DNA of 38,464 nucleotides from Bog-532 sp036495425 (lineage in GTDB: Bacteria; Actinomycetota; Actinomycetes; Streptosporangiales; Streptosporangiaceae), in the NCBI GenBank assembly GCA_036495425.1, contig DASXMW010000220.1, positions 1-38,464 on the forward strand, in the 5' to 3' direction. Each line of letters opens with the position of its first letter. Positions within the stretch are counted from its first letter, which is position 1. Both the position numbers and the translations under genes were made by a program. Below the pieces are notes generated by a model. It was not told the DNA's origin. It saw nothing but the letters and a program-made list of their open reading frames with translations, and did not search any database. Shown here one piece after another: positions 1-9,358 of the stretch.

Positions 1-315
1 GAGCACGCCGTGGTCCGCGAGGTGCACGAGGAGACCGGCATCACCGTGGACCAGGTCACCTACCTGGGCAGCCAGCCGTGGCCGCTGCCGCGCAGCCTGA
101 TGCTCGGCTTCCGGTGCCGGGCCGTGGGTGACCTCACCTTCCACGTGGACGCGAACGAGATCTCCGAGGCCCACTGGTACTCGCGCGACGAGCTGATCCG
201 GGTCCTGGAGGCCGGAGAACTGGCCCTGCCGCCGGTGGTCTCCATCGCCCGCCGCATCATCGAGTCCTGGTACGGCAGCGAGCTGCCCGACGGCGCCAAC
301 GCCTGGCTCCGCTGA
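1..315 (+). CDS. nudC: NAD(+) diphosphatase-type Nudix hydrolase, C-terminal part
   Basis: The gene enters the window already open; codons in frame from base 1 read EHAVVREVHEETGI and end at a TGA at 313-315. The visible part holds the end of the Nudix box (REVHEETG, the metal-binding REXXEE core) followed by the SQPWPLPRSLM signature, which in the family marks NADH/NAD(+) pyrophosphatases (NudC) and sits just after the Nudix box. Such enzymes split NAD(H) into NMN(H) and AMP and can remove NAD caps from RNA. Only about 104 residues are present, so the N-terminal and zinc-ribbon regions lie upstream of the window. The identification rests on the SQPWP-x-P-x-S motif. Confidence 0.85.
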   Translation, partial: EHAVVREVHEETGITVDQVTYLGSQPWPLPRSLMLGFRCRAVGDLTFHVDANEISEAHWYSRDELIRVLEAGELALPPVVSIARRIIESWYGSELPDGANAWLR

Positions 316-349
316 CCCGTCCCGGCGTTCGGCAGTTTGCCGCCAAATC

Positions 350-377
350 TTGATTAAACCCACCCAGTAAGTAGGAT
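350..377 (+). promoter_or_regulatory. Promoter of the leader peptide (TTGATT-N16-TAGGAT)
   Basis: A -35-like TTGATT at 350-355 and a -10-like TAGGAT at 372-377 are separated by 16 bp. The -10 ends 7 nt before the GTG at 385, so a start point 6-8 nt downstream would fall on or next to the start codon and give a leaderless mRNA. No Shine-Dalgarno sequence precedes that GTG, which agrees with this. Confidence 0.6.
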
Positions 378-384
378 ATGCAGG

Positions 385-468
385 GTGACTACTGCTCTGC
401 GCCTGGTGCGGCGCGGCCACGTGGACTTCGTCCGGGTGGCCAGCGCCCAGTGTCCGGTGCCGCGCTGA
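385..468 (+). CDS. Cysteine-containing leader peptide (putative attenuator uORF)
   Basis: A 27-codon ORF (GTG start, TGA stop) lies in the 229-bp gap before the winged-helix gene. Its product contains RRGHVDFVRVASAQC followed by PVPR. The pattern arginine, H-V-D-F/L, R-V-A/S-S-A-x-C near the end of a 25-30 residue peptide is, to my knowledge, the signature of peptides annotated simply as 'putative leader peptide' in Streptomyces and relatives, often upstream of sulfur-related operons. Cysteine-responsive leaderless uORFs are also known from mycobacteria. The single Cys codon (TGT, 451-453) lies five codons before the stop. Downstream, CCAGTG (447-452) can pair with CACTGG (482-487), while the overlapping CCGGT (454-458) can pair with ACCGG (488-492). 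These pairings are mutually exclusive, as an attenuator would need, but no U-run terminator is evident. Regulation by cysteine is inference. Confidence 0.7.
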   Translation: MTTALRLVRRGHVDFVRVASAQCPVPR

Positions 469-544
469 CCGATCCGCCATCCACTGGACCGGCTGTCGCG
501 TACCGAAAGAGGGCTCGCCCACCACGCACGTGAAGGAGTCACCC

Positions 545-1093
545 ATGCCGACCGACCTGCTCGCCGCCCGAGTGTTCGAGATCCCGGGGCCGGCCCAGCC
601 GGCCACCACCCCGCCCACGAACCTGCCCGCCGAACTGGCCAGCCTGGCCCGGCTAGACGAGCCCGGCTCGGGCGGCACGCTGCTGGCCGTGGTCCCGATC
701 CCCGGCACCGACAGCTCGCTGGCCATCGTCGGCTACACGGTCCCGGCCGGTGTCACCCGGGACCGGGGCCCGGCCTCGGGCCGGGCCGACGGCGGCCTGG
801 TCGTGGACCACGCCCGCCGCTGCGTGTGGCTGGGTGGCCGCGAGGTCCAGCTCACCTACCAGGAGTTCGAGCTGCTGGCGTTCCTGAGCGCCAACCCGGC
901 CCAGGTGTTCAGCCGGGCCGGCCTGCTGGAGCGGGTCTGGGGCCAGCGGGAGAACTCACGCCACCGCACCCGCACCGTGGACGTGCACGTGAGCCGGCTG
1001 CGGCGCAAGCTGGGCCCGGTCTTCGGCCAGTGCCTGACCACCGAGCACCGGGTGGGCTACCGCTTCGACCCCACCATGGACGTCAGCCCCTAG
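545..1093 (+). CDS. Solo OmpR/PhoB-type winged-helix transcriptional regulator
   Basis: The 182-residue protein ends in an OmpR/PhoB DNA-binding domain (about residues 85-178). This shows LTYQEFELLAFLSANPAQVFSRAGLLERVWG, split here as LTYQEFELLAFLSANPAQ and VFSRAGLLERVWG, then the recognition helix RTVDVHVSRLRRKLG and the C-terminal hairpin VGYRF. No receiver domain precedes it; the N-terminal 80 residues have no conserved Asp and resemble nothing I recognise. The ATG at 545 is chosen because AAGGAG (533-538) lies 6 nt upstream; an in-frame GTG at 530 lacks such a site. It follows the leader peptide and is probably controlled through it, so it may be a regulator of sulfur or cysteine metabolism, which is inference. 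Its TAG stop shares the palindrome CTAG (1090-1093) with the convergent gene's stop. Confidence 0.85.
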   Translation: MPTDLLAARVFEIPGPAQPATTPPTNLPAELASLARLDEPGSGGTLLAVVPIPGTDSSLAIVGYTVPAGVTRDRGPASGRADGGLVVDHARRCVWLGGREVQLTYQEFELLAFLSANPAQVFSRAGLLERVWGQRENSRHRTRTVDVHVSRLRRKLGPVFGQCLTTEHRVGYRFDPTMDVSP

Positions 1094-1440
1094 TTCGCCG
1101 GCGCACCCGAGCCGCCCGGCGTACCCGAGCCGCCCGGCTCCGAAGCCGGCTCCTCGGGCGGGATGTCGTCGCCGTGCTTCTCCAGGTAGTCCAGGTACAG
1201 GGGCCGGAGCGCCTCGGCGGTCTCACCCTCACCCGAACCGAGCGCGTCCGAGATCAAGGCCGAAATCCGGTACAAGTCGGCCCCGGTCCGCCCGGGATTG
1301 CCCTCGGCCGCCTCGGCGGCCGGGATCTCGCGCAGCAACTCCCACAGGAACCCGACGTCGGCGTGGTGCAGCGCACGGCGCATGGCCAGGTCGTGAAGCT
1401 CATGGGAGGACATCGCCTCGAGGTCACTGCGGCTTGGCAC
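1090..1440 (-). CDS. Conserved-looking small acidic protein, function unknown
   Basis: The 116-residue protein is predicted soluble and acidic. A helical first half contains SSHELHDLAMRRALHHAD and VGFLWELLREIPAAEAAEG, and the tail is rich in Gly, Ser and Pro (PGGSGTPGGSGAP), likely disordered. I do not recognise the family. The GTG at 1440 is preferred because TAAGGT (minus strand, 1452-1447) lies exactly 6 nt upstream, the layout of a leaderless gene; an ATG at 1413 is an alternative. It is divergent from the HIT gene across only 33 bp and convergent with the winged-helix gene, with both stops inside one CTAG. Third-position GC is high like its neighbours, supporting it as a real gene. Confidence 0.7.
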   Translation of the reverse strand: MPSRSDLEAMSSHELHDLAMRRALHHADVGFLWELLREIPAAEAAEGNPGRTGADLYRISALISDALGSGEGETAEALRPLYLDYLEKHGDDIPPEEPASEPGGSGTPGGSGAPAN

Positions 1441-1473
1441 GGGGATACCTTACCCGCTCGCTAGCATGGCCCG
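1441..1473. promoter_or_regulatory. 33-bp divergent intergenic gap with two leaderless promoters
   Basis: On the plus strand TAGCAT (1462-1467) stands 6 nt before the HIT gene ATG at 1474. On the minus strand TAAGGT (1452-1447) stands 6 nt before the GTG at 1440. Both match the actinobacterial TANNNT -10 box at the spacing expected when transcription begins on the start codon. Neither start has a Shine-Dalgarno sequence. Each promoter's -35 region would lie inside or beyond the other's -10, so the two polymerases probably compete. Confidence 0.55.
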
Positions 1474-1905
1474 ATGAGCGACAAGGCCACTCCGTGCGTG
1501 TTCTGCGCGATCATCGACGGCACGGTCAAGGCCGACATCATCGACGAGGGTGCGCACTGGCTCGCGTTCCTGGACTACCGGCCGCTGTTCCGCGGGCACA
1601 CCCTGCTCGTGCCGAAGTCGCACATCCGGCTGCTCAGCGACCTGCCCGCGGACCGGGTGGGGGAGTTCTTCGGTGAGGCTCAGCGGCTGGAGCGCGCGGT
1701 GGAGGACGGCCTGGGCGCCGACGGGTCGATGATCCTCATCAACAACGTGGTCAGCCAGTCCGTGCCGCACCTGCACCTGCACGTCATCCCGCGGCGGAAG
1801 AAGGACGGTCTGCGGTTCTGGCTCGGTCCCCGGCACCCTTACGATGTGGAACATCCCGCCGAGGAGTACGCGGCCAAGATCCGGGCCGCCCTCCCGGCCG
1901 GCTAA
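1474..1905 (+). CDS. HIT-family nucleotide hydrolase/transferase
   Basis: The 143-residue protein is full length for the family. It has an N-terminal CVFCAII (CxxC, a zinc-site pattern common in HIT proteins), GHTLLVPKSH around residues 41-50, and the histidine triad VPHLHLHVIPR (His99, His101, His103), in which the middle histidine normally forms the nucleotidyl intermediate. Such proteins act in the cytoplasm on AMP-linked substrates such as AMP-lysine or dinucleoside polyphosphates; the exact substrate cannot be read here. The ATG at 1474 follows TAGCAT by 6 nt and has no ribosome-binding site, so it is probably translated from a leaderless mRNA. It is divergent from the small unknown gene. 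Confidence 0.92.
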   Translation: MSDKATPCVFCAIIDGTVKADIIDEGAHWLAFLDYRPLFRGHTLLVPKSHIRLLSDLPADRVGEFFGEAQRLERAVEDGLGADGSMILINNVVSQSVPHLHLHVIPRRKKDGLRFWLGPRHPYDVEHPAEEYAAKIRAALPAG

Positions 1906-1950
1906 TTTCCAGACTGGCGAGGAACCAACTCTGGTCAGGAGCCAAACGCG

Positions 1951-2376
1951 GTGACAGGATTGAGCGCAACGGAAAAGGGCAGACGGAGGGCTATGGACCT
2001 TCACTCCCGCGGGCTCGGCAACGATGCCGCAGCCCGGGGCGACCAGCAGCCGATCGGGGGAGGCTCCCATCGGCACGGCAAACCCGCGTCGTGGCTGCTG
2101 GTGGCCGTGATCGTCGTCGCCTTCGTCGCCGGTGCCTTCGCCGTCCTCGACGAGGCCTGGCCCTTGTTCTGGGTGGGTCTGGCCGTGCTGGTCCTGTCCG
2201 TCCCCGCCAGCCGCCTGATCGGGACCGTGCGCGACGCCGTGCTGGCCGGGGGCCCGTCGGGCCCGCCGCGCCGGGGCGGCCCCATCACACCGGCCTTCGG
2301 GCCGGCCCTGCACCCCGGCGTTGACGTGGTCCCGGCCCCGGCCGTGGTGGCCGAGCGGCCGGCGGTGCCGTCCTAG
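1951..2376 (+). CDS. HGxxPAAW-type small membrane protein
   Basis: A central stretch HGKPASWLLVAVIVVAFVAG resembles the HGxxPAAW motif and first membrane helix of a short actinobacterial membrane-protein family. A second hydrophobic segment follows (LFWVGLAVLVLSVPASRLIG). The N-terminal 40 residues are hydrophilic and the C-terminal 45 are Pro/Gly/Ala-rich, so the protein (141 residues) is longer than the roughly 60-90 residues I expect. The GTG at 1951 is chosen because AGGAG (1937-1941) lies 9 nt upstream; an ATG at 1993 has GGAGGG only 2 nt before it and would shorten the tail by 14 residues. Function is unknown. It stands alone between the HIT gene and the trehalose operon. Confidence 0.7.
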   Translation: MTGLSATEKGRRRAMDLHSRGLGNDAAARGDQQPIGGGSHRHGKPASWLLVAVIVVAFVAGAFAVLDEAWPLFWVGLAVLVLSVPASRLIGTVRDAVLAGGPSGPPRRGGPITPAFGPALHPGVDVVPAPAVVAERPAVPS

Positions 2377-2530
2377 GCCGCCACGCTGATCCGCGTGCTG
2401 CTCGCGTGTTAGTCACCCCGGCCCCAGCGGGCGCGCCGGCGGGTGCGACCAGGCACGAAAATGTCCGGGCCGTCCTATGCTGCCCTGAGTGCCGGCCGTC
2501 TGGGCGGGCCAACCGTCAAGGAGTTTCGTT

Positions 2531-4743
<2,213 letters not shown>

Positions 4744-4747
<4 letters not shown>

Positions 4748-7092
4748 CCACCCCCAGCTCGACCTACCGGGTCCAGCTCGGCCCGGACCTGGACTTCGCC
4801 GCGGCCGCGGACCTGACCGGCTACCTGGCCGACCTGGGTATCGGCGCGCTGTACGCGTCGCCGGTGCTGGCCGCCGCGCCCGGCTCCACCCACGGGTACG
4901 ACGTGGTCGACCCGACCCGGGCCAGCCCGGCCCTGGGCGGCGACGAGGGCTTCGCGCGGCTGGCCGGGCGGCTGGGCCAGGCCGGGCTGGGGCTGGTGGT
5001 GGACATCGTGCCCAACCATGAGGGGATCGCCGTCCCGCCGGCCAATCCGGCCTGGTGGGATGTGCTGAAGCACGGAGCGGATTCCTCCTACGCACCGACC
5101 TTCGATATCGACTGGAACCGCCCGCCGATCATGGTCCCGGTGCTGGCCGACGACGCCGCGGTGCAGGACATCAAGATCGTCGACGGGCAGCTGGCCTACT
5201 ACACCGGGCGGTTCCCGATCGCGCCCGGCACCGGCGAGGGCACCCCGCAGCAGGTGCACGAGCGCCAGCACTACCGGCTGGTCAACTGGCGGCGGGCCAA
5301 CACCGAGCTGAACTACCGGCGCTTCTTCGACATCACCACCCTGGCCGCGGTCCGGGTCGAGGACCTCGAGGTGTTCGACGCTACCCACGCCCTGGTGCTC
5401 CGCTGGGTGCGGGAGGGCCAGGTCACCGGGCTGCGGGTGGACCATCCGGACGGCCTGGCCGACCCGGGACGCTACCTGCGCCGGCTGGCCAGCGCGGCCC
5501 CGTCGGCCTGGCGGGTGGTGGAGAAGATCCTCGGCCCGGACGAAGCCATGCCGCCCCCCGGGCGCTGGCCGGTGGCCGGCACCACCGGGTACGACACGCT
5601 GCGGCTGGTCTGCGGGCTGTTCGTGGACCCGGCCGGGGAGGGGCCGCTGACCGCGCTGGCCACCGCCGAGTACGGCCCGCAGGACCTGGGCCAGATGGAG
5701 CACGACGCCAAGCGCTGGATCGCCGGGCACATCCTGCGCGCCGAGGTCCGCCGGATCGCCGCCGTGGCCGCCCGCGACCTGCCGTTCGGCGCCGGCCGTG
5801 ACGACCTCGAGCCCGCCGTCATCGAGCTGCTGGCGTCGTTCGGCGTGTACCGCTCCTACCTGGCCGACGGCGAGGACGGCCCGCTGCGCGACGCCGTCGC
5901 CCAGGCCACCGGCCGCGCCCCGGACCTGGCTGACACCCTGGCCGCGCTGGTGACCCGGATGACCGGCGACCCCACCGGCGAACTGGCCGAGCGGGTCCAG
6001 CAGACCGCGGCCATGGTGATGGCCAAGGGCGTCGAGGACACCACGTTCTACCGCTACAACCGGTTCGCCGCCCTCAACGAGGTGGGCGGGGACCCGGGCC
6101 GGTTCGGGGTGCCACCGGAGGAGTTCCACCGCCGGGCCGCCGCCCTGGCCGAAGGCCCGCACCGGGCCACCATGACCGCGCTGTCGACCCACGACACCAA
6201 GCGCTCGGAGGACGTCCGGGCCCGGCTGGCCGTGCTGTCCGAGGTGCCGGGCGAGTTCACCGAGGCGGTCAGCCGCTGGTCGGCCCGGGCCCGGCTGCCG
6301 GAACCGACCCTGAACCTGCTGGCCTGGCAGTCGCTGGTCGGCGCCTGGCCGATCAGCCCGGACCGGCTGCGCGGCTACCTGGAGAAGGCGTCCCGCGAGG
6401 CCAAGCTGGCCACCAGCTGGACCGAGCCGAACACCGAGTTCGACCAGGCGGTGGCGGCCTGGCCCGAGACCGTGCTGGCCGACGCGGGCCTGATCGCCGA
6501 CGTGGAAGGCTTCGTCCGCTGGGTCCAGCCCGCGGGCTGGGCCAACGCGCTTGGCCAGAAGCTGGTCCAGCTGACCATGCCCGGCCAGCCCGACCTGTAC
6601 CAGGGCAGCGAGCTGTGGGACCTGTCCCTGGTCGACCCGGACAACCGCCGCCCGGTCGACTTCGGGCACCGGCGGGAGCTGCTGGCCCGGATCGACGCGG
6701 GCTGGCGGCCCGCCGTCGACACCTCCGGCGCGGCCAAGCTGCTGGTGGTGACCCGGGCCCTGCGCCTGCGCCGGGACCGGCCCGAGCTGTTCGAGGGCTA
6801 CCGGCCGCTGGCCGCCGACGGCCCGGCCGCCGGGCACCTGCTGGGGTTCGAACGAGGCCAGGGCGGGGACGGCGCCGGTGATGGGGGCCGCCTGGTCACC
6901 GTGGCCACCCGGCGGCCGCTGACCCTGGCCCGCTCGAACGGCTGGCGCGGCACCACGCTGACCCTGCCCGGTCCGGCCGGCGCGGCCTGGACCGACCTCC
7001 TCACCGGGCAGGCCATGGGCGGCGGCGCCATCCCGCTGACCGGCCTGCTGTCCCGCTACCCGGTGGCCCTACTCGTGCGAGGTGACCAGTGA
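4744..7092 (+). CDS. treY: Malto-oligosyltrehalose synthase TreY (GH13)
   Basis: The 782-residue protein has the N-terminal STYRVQLGPDLDFAAAADLTGYLADLG typical of TreY (written here across STYRVQLGPDLDFAA and DLTGYLADLGIGALYASPVL) and the catalytic residues Asp233 (GLRVDHPDGL), Glu260 (VVEKIL) and Asp484 (LSTHDTKRSEDVRARL). It rearranges the reducing-end alpha-1,4 bond of a maltodextrin to alpha-1,1, giving maltooligosyl-trehalose. The conserved AMVMAKGVEDTTFYRY is present near residue 425. The GTG start overlaps the glgX stop by four bases and its own stop overlaps the treZ start. The gene is intact, of normal length, in the order glgX-treY-treZ. Confidence 0.97.
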
Positions 7093-8876
7093 CACCCGCC
7101 CACCCGTCCGTCTGGGCCCCCGGCCGCACCCGGGTCCGGCTCCGCGCCGAGGAGCGCGACGTCGAGCTGACCAAGGACGACCGCGGCTGGTGGCACGGGC
7201 CCGACCCGCTGCAGCCCGGGACCGACTACGCCTTCCTGCTCGACGACGACGACACCCCCCTGCCCGACCCGCGCTCGCGCTGGCAGCCGGACGGCGTGCA
7301 CGGGCCGTCCCGGGTCTACGACCACGCCGCCTACGGCTGGACCGACCAGGCCTGGACCGGGCGGGCCCTGCCCGGCGCGGTCATCTACGAGCTGCACATC
7401 GGCACCTTCACCCCGCGCGGCACGTTCGATTCGGCCATCGAGCGCCTGGACTACCTGGCCGAGCTGGGCATCGACCTGGTCGAGGTGATGCCGGTCAACG
7501 CCTTCGACGGCACCGCCGGCTGGGGCTACGACGGCGTGCTGTGGGGCGCGGTGCACGAGCCGTACGGCGGCCCGGACGGGTTCAAGCGGTTCGTGGACGC
7601 CTGCCACACCCGCGGCCTGGGCGTGGTCCTGGACGTGGTCTACAACCACATCGGCCCCTCCGGCAACTACCTGGACCGGTACGCGCCCTACTTCGCGGGC
7701 CAGAACCAGTGGGGTTCCGCCCTCAACGTGGACGGCCCCGGCTCGGATGAGGTACGCCGCTACGTCATCGGCAACGCGCTGAGCTGGCTGCGCGACTTCC
7801 ACGTGGACGGGCTCCGGCTGGACGCGGTGCACGCCATCGTGGACCGCCGGGCCCTGGGCCTGCTGGAGGAGCTGGCCATCGCCGCGGACGCGCTGTCGGC
7901 CGGGGTGGGCCGCCCGCTGTCCCTGATCGCCGAGTCCGACCTGAACGACCCCAGGCTGGTCACCGCGCGCGAGGCCGGCGGCTACGGGCTGACCGCCCAG
8001 TGGTGTGACGACATCCACCACGCCCTGCACGTCACGCTGACCGGCGAGACCCAGGGCTACTACGCCGACTTCGCCGCCCCCGACGCCCTGGCCACCACCC
8101 TGCGCCACGCCTACTTCCACGCCGGCACCTGGTCCTCGTTCCGGCACCGGACTTACGGGCGCCCGGTCGACCTGGGCCGCATCCCCGGCTACCGGTTCCT
8201 GGCCTACCTGCAGGACCACGACCAGATCGGCAACCGGGCCCAGGGGGACCGGCTCTCGGCCAAGGTGTCACCGGGCCTGCTGGCCTGCGGCGCCGCCATC
8301 GTGCTGGGCTCGCCCTACACCCCGATGATCTTCATGGGCGAGGAGTGGGCGGCCAGCACACCGTGGCAGTTCTTCGCCTCGTTCCCCGACCCGGGCCTGG
8401 CCGAAGGCGTCCGCGACGGCCGCCGCTCCGAGTTCGCCGCCCACGGCTGGGGCGAGGAGGAGATCCCCGACCCCATGTCCCCCGCCACCGTCGAGCGCTC
8501 CACCCTGGACTGGTCAGAAATTGTCGAAGGTCAGCACCGCGCGTTGCTCGAGCTGTACCGGGACCTGATCACCCTGCGCCACACCCACCCCGAACTGGCC
8601 GACCCAAGACTGGACCAGCTTGCCGTGCGGACCGGCCCGGGGGAGCGCTGGCTGGTGATGCACCGCGGCGCACTCCGCGTCGTCTGCAACCTGGCCGCCG
8701 AAGTCGACAACATCCGGCTCGACCGCCCCGTCGACGTCGTCCTGCTCGCTTCGGCCAAGGTCAACCACGCCGGCCCCGTCCTGGAACTCCCCCCCGAGTC
8801 CTTCGCCGTCGTCCGCACAGTCTCCGAAGCCGAGGCGCGGCCGGTGACCGCCGACGACCTGGCCCGCATCGAGTAA
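7089..8876 (+). CDS. treZ: Malto-oligosyltrehalose trehalohydrolase TreZ (GH13)
   Basis: The 595-residue protein begins VWAPGRTRVRL (an N-terminal beta domain of about 90 residues) and continues into a GH13 barrel with Asp245 (GLRLDAVHAI), Glu282 (LIAESDLNDPRL) and Asp378 (YLQDHDQIGNRAQGDRL). The FMGEEWAASTPWQFFASFPD stretch is typical of TreZ. It releases free trehalose from the TreY product in the cytoplasm, completing the TreXYZ route to this compatible solute. The GTG start lies in the GTGA overlap with treY. It is the last gene of the operon; an inverted repeat at 9245-9286 could terminate it. No treS, glgB, glgE or glycogen phosphorylase gene is nearby. Confidence 0.97.
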   Translation: MTPAHPSVWAPGRTRVRLRAEERDVELTKDDRGWWHGPDPLQPGTDYAFLLDDDDTPLPDPRSRWQPDGVHGPSRVYDHAAYGWTDQAWTGRALPGAVIYELHIGTFTPRGTFDSAIERLDYLAELGIDLVEVMPVNAFDGTAGWGYDGVLWGAVHEPYGGPDGFKRFVDACHTRGLGVVLDVVYNHIGPSGNYLDRYAPYFAGQNQWGSALNVDGPGSDEVRRYVIGNALSWLRDFHVDGLRLDAVHAIVDRRALGLLEELAIAADALSAGVGRPLSLIAESDLNDPRLVTAREAGGYGLTAQWCDDIHHALHVTLTGETQGYYADFAAPDALATTLRHAYFHAGTWSSFRHRTYGRPVDLGRIPGYRFLAYLQDHDQIGNRAQGDRLSAKVSPGLLACGAAIVLGSPYTPMIFMGEEWAASTPWQFFASFPDPGLAEGVRDGRRSEFAAHGWGEEEIPDPMSPATVERSTLDWSEIVEGQHRALLELYRDLITLRHTHPELADPRLDQLAVRTGPGERWLVMHRGALRVVCNLAAEVDNIRLDRPVDVVLLASAKVNHAGPVLELPPESFAVVRTVSEAEARPVTADDLARIE

Positions 8877-9090
8877 CCCGCCCCCGGACCTCTCTTATGG
8901 CTTGAGACCATCACCGCGCGTCCAGCCCACCCCAAGAGTCCCGGGTGGCGCCTCAGCTACCGCCCACCCCCTGACTCCCATCACCCGAAGTGTGGGACTC
9001 CCACGCCGCCGGGGCCCGCCCTCCGCCAGCATGCGAGCCCCAGTCGTCACACCCGCATCAGGTGCCTCAGAAGTGCGAAGTCCCTCCAGG

Positions 9091-9133
9091 CTGGGAAGGC
9101 TTTTCCGCAGCATGTGCGGAAAACCCTGCCCAG
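9091..9133. repeat. 43-bp palindromic intergenic element, copy 1
   Basis: CTGGGAAGGCTTTTCCGCA (9091-9109), a 5-nt loop GCATG, and TGCGGAAAACCCTGCCCAG (9115-9133) form a hairpin with 17 of 19 positions complementary. A second copy stands at 17661-17703: the left arms agree in 18 of 19 bases and the whole elements in 36 of 43. Both are in gene-free DNA and both are followed by the 12-mer TCACACGAGTCC (near 9147 and 17783). It could be a dispersed palindromic repeat, a protein-binding site or a structured transcript. Confidence 0.65.
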
Positions 9134-9244
9134 CCCCTCGCTCCCGGTCACACGAGTCCCAGTCGCCCCTCGGCGCGCGGCGCGCCGGAGCCCAATCCTT
9201 CCCGGCCCTCCGTGCCCGGTCAGCTCTCCGTCCGCCGCCCACCC

Positions 9245-9286
9245 AGCCCAGGCCGCCCGCTCGCTCGGAGGCCCGCGGCCTGGGCT
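9245..9286. terminator. Large inverted repeat between convergent genes, possible bidirectional terminator
   Basis: AGCCCAGGCCGC (9245-9256) and GCGGCCTGGGCT (9275-9286) are perfectly complementary over 12 bp with an 18-nt loop. The site lies between the convergent treZ and acyl-CoA oxidase genes. No T-run follows, as is usual in GC-rich actinobacteria. The rest of the 482-bp gap (8877-9358) holds the palindromic element at 9091-9133 and otherwise no ORF that I would defend. Confidence 0.5.
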
Positions 9287-9358
9287 CAGCCCCGCCCCGC
9301 CGTCCACTTCGTCACAGCAGTCCCAGCTCCCCCGGAAGCTAAGCCTCCCTCGCCCCAA

